Positions 42,567-51,429 are shown, counted from the first letter of the stretch. The stretch is 64,000 nucleotides of DNA from UBA4744 sp963723165 (GCA_963723165.1 CAVRPP010000015.1:124001-188000), one strand, 5' to 3'. Made by a program: numbers and translations. The notes: generated by a model not told the origin, from the letters alone.

Positions 42567-44249
42567 TCACTCGTCGGTTACGCAGCCCTCGGAAGCCGAC
42601 TTGACGCTCCTGACATACTTGAAGAGGGTGCCGCGGGTCACCGACAGCGGTGGTGCCTCCCACAGTTCCCGGCGTCGGGCCAATTCCTGCTCGTCCGTGT
42701 CGAGGTGGATCGACCGGTTCTCCACATCGATGGTGATCGTATCCCCGTCCTCGACCAGCGCAATGGGTCCGCCGTCCTGAGCTTCAGGCGTCACATGCCC
42801 GATGATGAAGCCGTGTGAACCGCCCGAGAAGCGCCCGTCGGTGATAAGGGCAACTTCGCCGCCCAGACCGGCTCCGACGATGGCGGAAGTCGGGGTCAGC
42901 ATCTCCGGCATCCCCGGCCCTCCTTTTGGTCCTTCGAAGCGGATGATCACTACATCGCCGGGGTGGATTTCGCCGTGTTTGAGGGCCGCCAGCATCGCTT
43001 CCTCCCGGTCAAATGGCCGAGCCCTGCCGGTGAACTGGAGTCCTTCCTTCCCGGTGATTTTGGCCACCGCACCGCCCGGGGCGAGGCTGCCCCGCAAGAT
43101 AGAAATGTGGCCGGTTTCTTTGATGGGATCGGACCACGGTCTGATCACGTCCTGGCCGGCCGCCAGGGCAGGCAGTTCGGCGAGGTTCTCGGCCATGGTG
43201 AGACCCGTCACGGTCGGGCAGTCGCCGTGGAGGGCGTCGTGCTCGAGGAGTACCTTGAGCACGGCAGGCGTTCCGCCCACCCGGTGCAGATCCTCCATCA
43301 CGTAGCGCCCGCTCGGCTTGAGATCGGCGAGGAATGGAACCCGGTCGCTGATCGTCTGGAAATCATCGATGGACAAATCCACGTTGACCGACCGGGCCAT
43401 GGCCAGCAAGTGAAGCACTGCGTTGGTCGAACCGCCCAACGCCATGGTCACGGTGATGGCGTTTTCAAATGCCGGGCGGGTCATGATGTCGGTAGGCCTG
43501 GTGTCCGTTTCGAGCAGGTGGCGGATCGCCTCTCCGGCGCGAAGACACTCATCAAGCTTGGCCGGATCGTTGGCCGGGATCGACGAGCTGAAGGGAAGGC
43601 TCATGCCCAACGCTTCTATCGCGGCAGCCATCGTATTGGCGGTATACATGCCTCCGCAGGCACCGGCTCCCGGGCAAGCGTGGCGGACGATGTTGCTTCG
43701 TTCGGCGTCAGAGATGCGACCGGCGATGTACTCGCCGTACGACTGGAAGGCTGAAACGATGTCGAGCGGTTCGCCTGATGGTCCACGGCCGGCGCGTATG
43801 GTCCCCCCGTATACCATCAGCGACGGCCGGTTGACCCGGCCCATAGCCATCAGGGATCCCGGCATGTTCTTGTCGCAACCGGGGATCGAGATGTTGGCGT
43901 CGTACCACTGTGCGCGCATGACCGTCTCGATCGAATCTGCGATCAGGTCCCGGGATTGGAGTGAGTAGCTCATTCCTTCGGTACCCATCGAAATCCCGTC
44001 CGAGACGCCGATGGTGTTGAACCTCATGCCGACCATCCCCGCCGCCGTCACCCCTTCTTTGACGGCCGCAGCTAGTTGATCGAGGTGCATGTTGCACGAA
44101 TTGCCTTCGTACCACATGCTGGCGATCCCGACCTGAGCTTTGCTCATGTCTGGTTCGCTGAGACCCGTCGCGTAGAGCATCGCTTGCGAGGCTCCCTGGG
44201 AGGCCGGTTCGGTGATGCGCCGGCTGGTCCGGTTGAGCTGGGCGGGCAT
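42567..44249 (-). CDS. ilvD: dihydroxy-acid dehydratase
   Basis: IlvD dehydrates dihydroxy-acids to oxo-acids, the third common step of valine and isoleucine synthesis. The 560-residue protein has iron-sulfur and Mg2+ site motifs: SMWYEGNSCNMH, SIPGCDKNMPGSLMAMGR, CPGAGACGGMYTANTM, MALGGSTNAVLHLLA and DGRFSGGSHGFIIGH. It is separated by about 3 kb from ilvBNC-leuAB and has its own leaderless-type promoter (TATGAT six bases before the ATG). Confidence 0.96.
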   Translation of the reverse strand: MPAQLNRTSRRITEPASQGASQAMLYATGLSEPDMSKAQVGIASMWYEGNSCNMHLDQLAAAVKEGVTAAGMVGMRFNTIGVSDGISMGTEGMSYSLQSRDLIADSIETVMRAQWYDANISIPGCDKNMPGSLMAMGRVNRPSLMVYGGTIRAGRGPSGEPLDIVSAFQSYGEYIAGRISDAERSNIVRHACPGAGACGGMYTANTMAAAIEALGMSLPFSSSIPANDPAKLDECLRAGEAIRHLLETDTRPTDIMTRPAFENAITVTMALGGSTNAVLHLLAMARSVNVDLSIDDFQTISDRVPFLADLKPSGRYVMEDLHRVGGTPAVLKVLLEHDALHGDCPTVTGLTMAENLAELPALAAGQDVIRPWSDPIKETGHISILRGSLAPGGAVAKITGKEGLQFTGRARPFDREEAMLAALKHGEIHPGDVVIIRFEGPKGGPGMPEMLTPTSAIVGAGLGGEVALITDGRFSGGSHGFIIGHVTPEAQDGGPIALVEDGDTITIDVENRSIHLDTDEQELARRRELWEAPPLSVTRGTLFKYVRSVKSASEGCVTDE

Positions 44250-44255
44250 CCGGGA

Positions 44256-44261
44256 ATCATA
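44256..44261 (-). promoter_or_regulatory. putative leaderless -10 box (TATGAT) for ilvD
   Basis: TATGAT ends six bases before the ilvD ATG. The divergent queG box lies 41 bases away. Confidence 0.55.
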
Positions 44262-44301
44262 GGGCCAAACCGGGTCCAGAAACGTCCGCGTCCACCTCCG
44301 A

Positions 44302-44307
44302 TAACCT
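44302..44307 (+). promoter_or_regulatory. putative leaderless -10 box (TAACCT) for queG
   Basis: TAACCT ends six bases before the GTG at 44314; no Shine-Dalgarno is visible. Confidence 0.45.
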
Positions 44308-44313
44308 GATCAC

Positions 44314-45432
44314 GTGCGTGCATTGGTTGCTCAACTCAAAACATGGGGTGCCGCAAGCGGGTTGATCGGTTTTGGAATCTGCAGCACTGAGTCCTTTGCC
44401 GATGTCAAAGAAGAGATGGACCGTCGCGTCTTTACCGGTGAATCCGGGCGGCTGCGGTTCACGTATACAGATCCCCGGTCCGCCACAGATGTCAGACGTT
44501 CCATTCCGTGGGCGTCCCGCCTGGTGGTCGGAGCAGTTACGTACCTGCCGGCGGCCGGCAATCCTGGTCCTCCCCGGGCGAACTCCGGTCGAGTCGCCCG
44601 GTTCGCCACCAGCGATCACTACGTGCCGCTGCGACGGAGTCTCGAGGCCATGGCCGGTGTACTGATCGCCGCCGGCCATCACGCTGAGGTTCTGGTGGAC
44701 GACAATCGGTTGGTGGATCGAGCCGCGGCAAAGCGGGCCGGGATCGTCTGGTGGGGCAAAAGCACTATGGCTCTCACCCCCAAATACGGCCCGTGGACTC
44801 TGCTGGGTTCTGTGGCAACCGATGCCCAGCTGCCGGTTTCGCTACCCATGCGACGGGACTGTGGAACCTGTGTTGCTTGTATACCGGCCTGTCCCACCGG
44901 CGCCCTCGATCGGGAGGGGACGCTCGACGCCCGGCTCTGCATCTCCTATTGGGCACAGTTGCCCGGTGTGATTCCGCTACCGATCAGAGAGCGGTGGGGA
45001 GATCGACTGTACGGCTGTGACGCCTGTCTCGACGCCTGTCCGCCCGGTCGGCGTTGGCTGGGGCTTGCTGAGGACAGCACCGGCCGGGTTGATCTGCTCG
45101 ACGTATTGGCGGCGCCCGACGAACGCCTGCGGCGGGAGTTCGGCCACTTCTACACCCCTCGTAACGACCTCGACTACCTGCGCCGGAACGCACTCGTGGC
45201 GCTCGGTCATTGCGGAACTCTGGAGGCCATGCCGGTTCTGAACGGCTACCTGGCGGCGGGCCGGCCGATGCTGCGGACTCACGCCGCCTGGGCGCTTGGT
45301 CGACTCGGTGGGGCAACTGCCGAAGCTGCGCTCGAGAATGCTGCCGGATCTGAGAACGATCCGGCGGTCATCACCGAAATCGAGACAGCACTCCGAGAAG
45401 CTCGTGCCACCGGCAGGCCGGCTGGGAATTGA
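44314..45432 (+). CDS. queG: epoxyqueuosine reductase-like protein (QueG family)
   Basis: QueG is a cobalamin and iron-sulfur enzyme that performs the last step of queuosine synthesis in tRNA. The 372-residue protein has two ferredoxin-type clusters, CGTCVACIPACP and CDACLDACP, with CISYW between, the VDDNRLVDRAAAKRAGIVWWGKST active-site region and a C-terminal HEAT-like segment (RRNALVALGHCGTLEAMPVL, HAAWALGRLGG). No other queuosine gene is in the window, so the substrate assignment rests on family resemblance. The start is GTG at 44314. Confidence 0.85.
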   Translation: MRALVAQLKTWGAASGLIGFGICSTESFADVKEEMDRRVFTGESGRLRFTYTDPRSATDVRRSIPWASRLVVGAVTYLPAAGNPGPPRANSGRVARFATSDHYVPLRRSLEAMAGVLIAAGHHAEVLVDDNRLVDRAAAKRAGIVWWGKSTMALTPKYGPWTLLGSVATDAQLPVSLPMRRDCGTCVACIPACPTGALDREGTLDARLCISYWAQLPGVIPLPIRERWGDRLYGCDACLDACPPGRRWLGLAEDSTGRVDLLDVLAAPDERLRREFGHFYTPRNDLDYLRRNALVALGHCGTLEAMPVLNGYLAAGRPMLRTHAAWALGRLGGATAEAALENAAGSENDPAVITEIETALREARATGRPAGN

Positions 45433-45458
45433 AGACGGTGCGGTGCCACGCGGACGGT

Positions 45459-45464
45459 TACTCT
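45459..45464 (+). promoter_or_regulatory. putative leaderless -10 box (TACTCT)
   Basis: TACTCT ends seven bases before the ATG at 45472 and heads the five-gene ArsA operon. Confidence 0.45.
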
Positions 45465-45471
45465 GTTCGCC

Positions 45472-46158
45472 ATGGCGGACCCGGTCATATGTAGTCAATG
45501 TGGCGCCCGCAACGCGAGTGAAGCCATGTGGTGCGGTCAATGCTTCGCGTCTCTCGGCGATCAGTTCGCGACAGCCTCCGAGTCGCCGGAAGACGTCTCG
45601 GATTCGACATTGACGGTGACTGCGCACACGGGCGGGGGTGCCGAACTTCAGTCGACCGGCGATCCTGTCGCGATCGAGCCGCCCGTCCTGGCATCGCCAA
45701 AGCCCGGAACCTGGGTTTGCACCGTTTGTGAGCTTGCCAACCCCCTCGAGGTGGAGCAGTGCACTGCCTGCGGTACGTCGATCTTCAGAGCTTTTGGAGC
45801 AGTAGTCGAAGAAACGATCAGCGTCGATCCCCAACAAGCGCTGCTCCGCTCCGTTATGTTTCCGGGACTCGGTCACGCCTACGCCCAGCAAGGATTACTC
45901 GGATCGGCCGTCGGCGGGCTGGCGCTGATGTCCCTCGGTTTTGGCATCGGCCTGGTGGCCAGCGGTTTGGGGAACTACGGATGGCCTCTCCTTCTCCAGA
46001 CGATCGGAGTGTGGGTGGCCGCTGCCTACGACGCTTATCGACTGGCGGGTGGCGATGAGCCGAAACGGATGTTGTTGAGACCCCGGGTGATCTCCGCGCT
46101 GGTTGGATCAGTGATGATCACCGTGATCCTGGCCGCAACACTTCGGGGCAACGTCTGA
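45472..46158 (+). CDS. double zinc-ribbon membrane protein
   Basis: The 228-residue protein has an N-terminal zinc ribbon (CSQCGARNASEAMWCGQC, 7-24), a second of RanBP2-like pattern (WVCTVCELANPLEVEQCTAC, 81-100) and then three or four hydrophobic segments from about 125 on, with FPGLGHAYAQQGLLGSAVGG. That pattern is seen in membrane proteins with TM2-like turns. It is the first gene of a coupled operon: its TGA overlaps the next ATG (TGATG). Confidence 0.75.
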   Translation: MADPVICSQCGARNASEAMWCGQCFASLGDQFATASESPEDVSDSTLTVTAHTGGGAELQSTGDPVAIEPPVLASPKPGTWVCTVCELANPLEVEQCTACGTSIFRAFGAVVEETISVDPQQALLRSVMFPGLGHAYAQQGLLGSAVGGLALMSLGFGIGLVASGLGNYGWPLLLQTIGVWVAAAYDAYRLAGGDEPKRMLLRPRVISALVGSVMITVILAATLRGNV

Positions 46159-46436
46159 TGCGCTGGGTATTCGGTGTTTCGCTCATTGCTGGAATGCTGG
46201 GCATGATCGCCTGGGCCATGACGAGCGGGAAGCGGGCGAACGCATCCGGGCCACCGGCCGGTATCAGAGGACAACAGATGATTGCCATCGCAGTCGCCTT
46301 TGGTATGGGCGGGCTATCGGCTTCATATGCGGGATGGAGCATTGCGGTGGCAGCGGTGGCAGCGGTGGCCGCGGCCTCGCTGGCGGCCTGGTTTGCCGGG
46401 ACCCGGGTTTCTGGCGACGGTCATGGTCGGACCTGA
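46158..46436 (+). CDS. small membrane protein, unrecognised
   Basis: The 92-residue product has three hydrophobic segments (about 1-21, 41-54 and 56-83), with an Ala/Val-rich last one. Both ends overlap neighbours by one base (TGATG), so it is translationally coupled to the zinc-ribbon gene and the phosphoesterase gene. No family is recognised. Confidence 0.65.
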   Translation: MRWVFGVSLIAGMLGMIAWAMTSGKRANASGPPAGIRGQQMIAIAVAFGMGGLSASYAGWSIAVAAVAAVAAASLAAWFAGTRVSGDGHGRT

Positions 46437-47230
46437 TGCTCATCGTCTCCGATGTGCACGGTGCGTTCGAAGCACTGGGCCAACTGGCTCGTTCGGGCGA
46501 ACCGCTCCTGATCCTTGGTGATCTCGTCAACTACGTCGACTATCGAACCATGGACGGTATCGCGGCCGAAGTGCTTGGCAAACACTTCGTGAGGCAGGTT
46601 GCGGGGTTCCGCGCCACCGGCGATTACGAAGCTTCCAGGGCGCTGTGGAGAGAGCACATGACGGGTCGCGAGGCAGAGATTCGAAGCCAAATCGCACAGC
46701 ACGTTCGTCGCCAATACGAGGAAACCGGTCGCGCCCTCGAAGGAGGGGTCTCCTATGTCACCTTCGGCAACGTCGACCGTCCGGAAGCGCTGCTGGCGTG
46801 CCTCCCGGACGGCGCCACGTTCGTCGACGGCGATGTCGTTCGGATAGAAGGCCTTCGAGTCGGGTTCGTAGGGGGCGGAGCACCGACGCCGCTGAATGTC
46901 CCCGGCGAGGTTTCCGAATCGGATATGGCCGAGAAACTCAACGGCCTCGGCCCGGTTGACGTCCTCTGCTCGCACCTGCCGCCGGCCATCGCCCCCCTGC
47001 GCACCGACGTGATCACCGGACGGGCGGAAGGCAGTTCGGCGGCGATTCTCGCATACCTGTTGGAGCACCAGCCGGCGTACCACTACTTCGGAGACACCCA
47101 CCAGCCGCAGGCCAGTCGCTGGCGGGTCGGGGACACCAGGTGCGTCAACGTCGGCTACTTTCGCGCCACCGGGCGAGCGATCCGCCATCCCGTGAGCTAC
47201 GTATCTGTCTCCGCGGGATCGCTACGCTGA
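46436..47230 (+). CDS. metallophosphoesterase
   Basis: The 264-residue protein has the metal-binding motifs of calcineurin-like phosphoesterases: SDVHG (5-9), GDLVNY, GNVDRPE, CSHLPP and FGDTHQPQ. It should be a cytoplasmic phosphatase or nuclease; the substrate is not predictable. I chose the ATG at 46436, which overlaps the preceding stop. A 130-residue stretch between GDL and GNV is long and helical. It ends 35 bases before the SRPBCC gene. Confidence 0.85.
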   Translation: MLIVSDVHGAFEALGQLARSGEPLLILGDLVNYVDYRTMDGIAAEVLGKHFVRQVAGFRATGDYEASRALWREHMTGREAEIRSQIAQHVRRQYEETGRALEGGVSYVTFGNVDRPEALLACLPDGATFVDGDVVRIEGLRVGFVGGGAPTPLNVPGEVSESDMAEKLNGLGPVDVLCSHLPPAIAPLRTDVITGRAEGSSAAILAYLLEHQPAYHYFGDTHQPQASRWRVGDTRCVNVGYFRATGRAIRHPVSYVSVSAGSLR

Positions 47231-47265
47231 GCTGAACAAGCTGTACTTAAGGAGCACCGAGGATC

Positions 47266-47712
47266 ATGGCGGAGGGAACCGTTCAAAGTATTGAAATTCC
47301 TGCTTCACCGGAATTCATCTTCGAGGTCCTCGCCGATCTCGAGTTGTACCCGGAGTGGATCACTGCCATGCGAGAAGTCGAGATCCTCGAGCTGGACGGC
47401 AACGACCGGCCCCAACGCGCCAGCTTCCGGGTCGACGGCATGATCAAGGAGATTGCTTATGAACTCGTCTACGAGCACGAGCCACCTTTGCGCATGTCAT
47501 GGACGGCCGTACCGGGTGACGACATCCGCCAGATGGTTGGCTCCTACGACCTAACCGAACTGGAAGATGGCGGGACCGACGTTGTGTATGCGCTGATGGT
47601 GGAACCGGAGTTCAGTATTCCCGGTTTCTTGCGCCGCCAGGCTGAGCGGCAGCTGATAGGCACGGCCTTGCGGGGGCTCAAGAAACGAGTTGAAGAACTC
47701 TCCGCCGACTGA
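47266..47712 (+). CDS. SRPBCC (START-like) ligand-binding protein
   Basis: The 148-residue protein has the polyketide cyclase/RatA-like fold: VQSIEIPASPEFIFEVLADLELYPEWITAMREVEIL, then strands and a C-terminal helix LRRQAERQLIGTALRGLKKRVEEL. Such proteins bind hydrophobic ligands in a cavity. GGAG lies upstream of the ATG. Its stop overlaps the ArsA ATG, and SRPBCC-ArsA pairs are common in actinobacteria, so a shared role in handling lipid or membrane clients is plausible. Confidence 0.8.
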   Translation: MAEGTVQSIEIPASPEFIFEVLADLELYPEWITAMREVEILELDGNDRPQRASFRVDGMIKEIAYELVYEHEPPLRMSWTAVPGDDIRQMVGSYDLTELEDGGTDVVYALMVEPEFSIPGFLRRQAERQLIGTALRGLKKRVEELSAD

Positions 47713-48887
47713 TGCGCATCGTCCTGGTCACCGGCAAGGGTGGCGTCGGCAAGACCACCGTGGCCGCTGCCACCGCTCTGCGGGCGGCTGAGGCCGGACA
47801 TCGTACGCTCGTTCTTTCAACAGATCCTGCTCACAGCCTCGCCGACGCCTTCGACCAGCCACTGGGTGACGAACCGAGACAACTCGCCGAGGGTCTCTAT
47901 GGCCAGCAGATCGACACCCAGAGCCGGTTGGAGGCTTACTGGGGCGAGATCCGGGATCAGCTCATGGCCATCCTCGATTGGGGTGGGGTCCGAGGGCTCG
48001 AAGCTGAAGAGTTCCTCGTCTTTCCAGGGATGGACGAGTTGTTCGCCCTCGTCGAGGTGCAACGTCATGCCGTTTCTGGCCTCTACGACGCACTGATCGT
48101 TGATTGCGCGCCGACCGCTGAGACCCTGCGGCTGCTCAGTTTGCCCGAGGTCCTCTCGTGGTACTTTGATCGGGTCTTCCTCACGCAAAAACGAGTCATG
48201 AAGGCTGCCCGGCCGGTACTCACCCGCATGACCAGCATGCCGATTCCGGGTGAGGAGGTGTACGACGCAGCCGAAAACGTGTTTATCGCCATCGAGCGCG
48301 CCCGGCGGTTGCTGCTCGACCCGTCGATAACTACTGCCCGCCTGGTGGTTAACCCCGAAAAAATGGTGGTGAGCGAGGCTCGCAGGACGTACACCTACCT
48401 GTCATTGTTCGGGTATGCGATCGACAGTGTCGTTGTCAACCGCATACTGCCAAACGATCTATCGGATCCGTACTTCAGTCGCTGGCAGGAGATCCAGAGC
48501 GAACACCTGGAGGACATCGAGCGATCGTTCGCCGACGTACCGGTCATGAGACTGCGTCTTTTTGACGACGAGATGACCGGTGTGGACAGGCTGCGGACGC
48601 TGGGCTTGGAGCTATACGGCGAGACGGACCCGGCTGTGGGGTTTGCCGGCCGTCGCCCCTTCCGAGTTGTCGAGGAACGCGACCAGGTGGCGCTCGAAAT
48701 CGACATGCCGTTCGTTGGCAAGGACGAGGTTGACGTAGTGCGGGACGGACATGAGTTGTACCTAACGGTCGGGGCATATCGCCGATCGTTCGTGCTGCCG
48801 GATTCGTTGCACCGCCGCGACGTTGTTGGTGCCAAACTGGAATCTGGAGTCCTCAGAGTGAGATTCAGCGAACATCGGGGGAAGTGA
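47712..48887 (+). CDS. ArsA/GET3-family ATPase with HSP20-like C-terminal domain
   Basis: The 391-residue protein starts with the deviant P-loop VTGKGGVGKTTVAAATA and has LSTDPAHSLADAF, LIVDCAPTAETLRLLSLP and VVNRILPNDL. Residues 322-391 (VALEIDMPFVGKDEVDVVRDGHELYLTVG ... LRVRFSE) form an alpha-crystallin-like domain, as in other actinobacterial ArsA homologues. It is single-domain in the ATPase part, closer to GET3 than to the tandem arsenite pump ATPase, and no ars genes are nearby. It probably handles membrane proteins or lipids rather than arsenite. Confidence 0.88.
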   Translation: MRIVLVTGKGGVGKTTVAAATALRAAEAGHRTLVLSTDPAHSLADAFDQPLGDEPRQLAEGLYGQQIDTQSRLEAYWGEIRDQLMAILDWGGVRGLEAEEFLVFPGMDELFALVEVQRHAVSGLYDALIVDCAPTAETLRLLSLPEVLSWYFDRVFLTQKRVMKAARPVLTRMTSMPIPGEEVYDAAENVFIAIERARRLLLDPSITTARLVVNPEKMVVSEARRTYTYLSLFGYAIDSVVVNRILPNDLSDPYFSRWQEIQSEHLEDIERSFADVPVMRLRLFDDEMTGVDRLRTLGLELYGETDPAVGFAGRRPFRVVEERDQVALEIDMPFVGKDEVDVVRDGHELYLTVGAYRRSFVLPDSLHRRDVVGAKLESGVLRVRFSEHRGK

Positions 48888-48888
48888 C

Positions 48889-49074
48889 ATGGCCGGCACG
48901 TCGTTGGGGGAGGGACTGGTCCGGGGAACGCGCCGCGTGGCGATTCATTGGTTGAAGGCAGGGGTCGAAGTTCTGCGCGGGGTCGAGGGCTTCTTCGAGG
49001 AGTTGTCATCCGCAACCCGCCCGGAATCCGCAGACGCGGTCGATCAGGGACCGAAGCGGATTCCGCTTGAGTAG
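48889..49074 (+). CDS. small conserved protein after ArsA
   Basis: The 61-residue product has a helical amphipathic start (LVRGTRRVAIHWLKAGVEVLRGVEGFFEEL) and a charged tail ending KRIPLE. GGGGAAG precedes the ATG, two bases after the ArsA stop. A small gene in this position is common downstream of actinobacterial ArsA. No function is known. The following 173 bases hold only the glk promoter. Confidence 0.6.
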   Translation: MAGTSLGEGLVRGTRRVAIHWLKAGVEVLRGVEGFFEELSSATRPESADAVDQGPKRIPLE

Positions 49075-49232
49075 CGGTCCGGCGGCTTCCAGTAAGGGGG
49101 ACGTTCGGCCCTGGGCTTGGCGTGTCGCCCAGGCGAATCGACTTCGAAGCGCTTCCTCTGGTCCCGATCCCGGCGCCTTCGCAGACACGATGGATAACCG
49201 GGTCAAGTGCCGGGTCTAGATAACCGCCTCGC

Positions 49233-49238
49233 TACCCT
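49233..49238 (+). promoter_or_regulatory. putative -10 box (TACCCT) for the ROK kinase
   Basis: TACCCT ends nine bases before the GTG at 49248. Confidence 0.4.
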
Positions 49239-49247
49239 GACCGAACT

Positions 49248-50177
49248 GTGAAAACCATCGGCATCGACCTCGGCGGAACCAAGATGTCGGCGGGGCTGGT
49301 CGATGAGTCCGGCACCGTCGTTGAGAAAGTGGTCGTGGCTCGACCGATCGATCAATTGGGGATGGAGACAGGCCCTCTGGAACTGGCAGACAAACTGATG
49401 GAGTCGAACGTTGCGGCCATCGGTCTGGGGGCGGCCGGGTTGGTGACCCGTCCGGACGGGGTCATGGTCTGGGGGCCCAACGTGGTTGGTAGCGAAGTTC
49501 CTTTCAAGGCCCTCCTCATGAAGCGATTTGGCCTGCCGGCCGTCGTCGACAACGATGCAAACCTGGCGGCGCTCGCCGAATCGAGGCTGGGGGCCGCCCG
49601 GGGTTACGGGCATGTGCTCCTGGTCACGCTCGGTACCGGGATCGGCGGCGGCATCGTTGCCGATGGACGGATCTACCGGGGACGATCCTTCGCCGGTGAG
49701 GTGGGACATATGCTCATCGATGTGGGTGGCCCCCTGTGTACCTGTGGTCAGCGCGGCTGCTGGGAAACGTTTGCGTCTGGACGGCGCCTCGATCAGCTGG
49801 CCCGCGACGTCGCTGCGGCAGATCCGGTGGGGCTTACGGCCTTGTTGGCGCGAGACGAACCGGCGGTCGGATCTCACCTGACGGAGGCGGCCATTCGCGG
49901 AGATTCTGTAGCCGTTCAAGCCGTGGCCGAGATGGGTTCATGGTTGGGAGTTGGATTGGCCAGTCTCGTTGTTGTGCTCGATCCCGAAATCATCGTGGTG
50001 GGCGGTGGGGCGGCGCGCGCCGGCGACATTTTGCTTGAACCGGCTCGTCGGTCAATGATGGAAGGCCTGGAAGGCTCGGCGTTTCGCCTGCCGACGCCGA
50101 TCGTCGCCTCCGGTCTTGGTGAAGATGCCGGACTGATCGGAGCCGGATTGGCCGCTGCGGAGGCAGTTCGTGGATGA
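49248..50177 (+). CDS. glk: ROK-family glucokinase
   Basis: This enzyme phosphorylates glucose (or a related sugar) with ATP. The 309-residue protein has the phosphate motif IGIDLGGTKMSAGLVD, VVDNDANLAALAE, VTLGTGIGGGIV and the ROK zinc motif GHM-x(8)-CTCGQRGCWETFASG, followed by DPEIIVVGGGAARAGD. The start is GTG. Glucokinase activity is the commonest one for this subgroup and fits glgC and glgP in the window. It overlaps the next gene by eight bases. Confidence 0.85.
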   Translation: MKTIGIDLGGTKMSAGLVDESGTVVEKVVVARPIDQLGMETGPLELADKLMESNVAAIGLGAAGLVTRPDGVMVWGPNVVGSEVPFKALLMKRFGLPAVVDNDANLAALAESRLGAARGYGHVLLVTLGTGIGGGIVADGRIYRGRSFAGEVGHMLIDVGGPLCTCGQRGCWETFASGRRLDQLARDVAAADPVGLTALLARDEPAVGSHLTEAAIRGDSVAVQAVAEMGSWLGVGLASLVVVLDPEIIVVGGGAARAGDILLEPARRSMMEGLEGSAFRLPTPIVASGLGEDAGLIGAGLAAAEAVRG

Positions 50178-50595
50178 GCCCTTGCGGCCCGACGCCGTCA
50201 TCGGACCGGAAGGTCATCGCTGGCCGGACACCCGCAGCAGGGTCAAAGAGGCGGCGCTAGCCCTGCCGAACCTCGTCAAGCTGCTCGGACGGTTGGTTCG
50301 CGACCCGCGGGTGCCCGCCCGGAGCAAGATCCTGGCGGGTGCCGCTCTGGCCTATGTGGCATCTCCGGTCGATCTGGTGCCTGATGTTATTCCGGTTCTA
50401 GGCCGGTCGGATGATGTGTTCGTGGCAATTTTCGCGGTTCATCATCTGATCCGAACGGCCGGCGAGGACGTTGTGGTCGAACATTGGGACGGCACCCTCG
50501 ATGTGCTCGAATTCGTCAACAGTCTGATCGATACGGCGGCAGGGTTGGTTCCCGTGCGGGTACGTTGGACGCTCAACCGGTTGTTGGGACGATGA
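50170..50595 (+). CDS. DUF1232 (YkvA-like) membrane-associated protein
   Basis: The 141-residue protein has the DUF1232 core: ARSKILAGAALAYVASPVDLVPDVIPVLGRSDDVFVAIFAVHHLIR. The segment SPVDLVPD followed by a hydrophobic stretch is diagnostic. The function of the family is not established. It overlaps the ROK kinase gene at its start and the LLM oxidoreductase at its end (ATGA). Confidence 0.82.
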   Translation: MDEPLRPDAVIGPEGHRWPDTRSRVKEAALALPNLVKLLGRLVRDPRVPARSKILAGAALAYVASPVDLVPDVIPVLGRSDDVFVAIFAVHHLIRTAGEDVVVEHWDGTLDVLEFVNSLIDTAAGLVPVRVRWTLNRLLGR

Positions 50596-51422
50596 CTACC
50601 AGAGTTTCGGTAACTTTGCCCCAATTCCGCACTGAAGCCGGGCCTATGCTGGCCGCCGCCCGGAGGGCCGAAGAACTGGGATTCGACGGGGTCTATGTCT
50701 TCGACCATCTGTTCCCGCTCGGAAGTCCCGACCGGCCGATCTTCGAAGGATTTGTCGCTCTTGGAGCGGTGGCCGCGGCAACCAGTCGCATCACCGTTGG
50801 GACCCTGGTGATCCGCGCTCCGATGAGACCGGCCTGGACGACCGCCAAGGCCGCCTGGTCTGCCCAGGCGATCAGCGGGGGCCGCCTGACCTTGGGACTT
50901 GGCGCAGCAGACTCGATGTCGAAACCCGAGTTCGAGGCCTATGGCCTGCCCTTCGGCAGCGCCAAAGAGCGCATCGAGACGGTGCGTGCCACGATCGCCG
51001 CTCTCCAGGCGCCCGAGCTAGTTCTGCCGGGGTTTGCCGTTCCCAAGACATGGATCGGCGGACGTGCGGGAACCGTCCGCGCTCTGGCCGCCGAGATCGC
51101 CGACGGATGGAACGCCTGGGGAGGCGATGCAGACCGGTTGGCCGTCGAGGTCGATGAAATCCGAAAACAAGCAGGCAGGCCGTTTGAGGTGAGTTGGGGA
51201 GGGCAAGTCTTGTTGGCCCCGGACACGAAACAACTGGCGAAACGGTTGGCCCAACGCGACGATGCCGACCGGTTGGTGGCGGGAACACCAGCGAGCGTGG
51301 CCGACCAGTTGCGGGCCTTCACCGATGCGGGAGCTGATGAGTTGGTCCTTTCGCTCCTGGCTTCGCCGGGTTGGGACTCCTGGTCCCTCTTCGTCGACGA
51401 GGTTCGCCCCCTGCTCGGATAG
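50592..51422 (+). CDS. LLM-class F420-dependent oxidoreductase
   Basis: The 276-residue TIM-barrel protein belongs to the luciferase-like group: PQFRTEAGPMLAAARRAEELGFDGVYVFDHLF, TLVIRAPMRPAWTTAKAAWSAQAISGGRLTLGLGA and KERIETVRATIAAL. In actinobacteria such proteins mostly use coenzyme F420. The substrate is unknown. The ATG at 50592 overlaps the preceding stop by four bases, so it ends a three-gene unit. Confidence 0.85.
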   Translation: MTTRVSVTLPQFRTEAGPMLAAARRAEELGFDGVYVFDHLFPLGSPDRPIFEGFVALGAVAAATSRITVGTLVIRAPMRPAWTTAKAAWSAQAISGGRLTLGLGAADSMSKPEFEAYGLPFGSAKERIETVRATIAALQAPELVLPGFAVPKTWIGGRAGTVRALAAEIADGWNAWGGDADRLAVEVDEIRKQAGRPFEVSWGGQVLLAPDTKQLAKRLAQRDDADRLVAGTPASVADQLRAFTDAGADELVLSLLASPGWDSWSLFVDEVRPLLG

Positions 51423-51429
51423 CCCTCGG

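Noticed and set aside
47712..48887. Arsenite efflux ATPase
   Set aside because: There is only one ATPase unit, an HSP20-like tail and no arsB, arsR or arsD nearby, so a GET3-like role is more likely.
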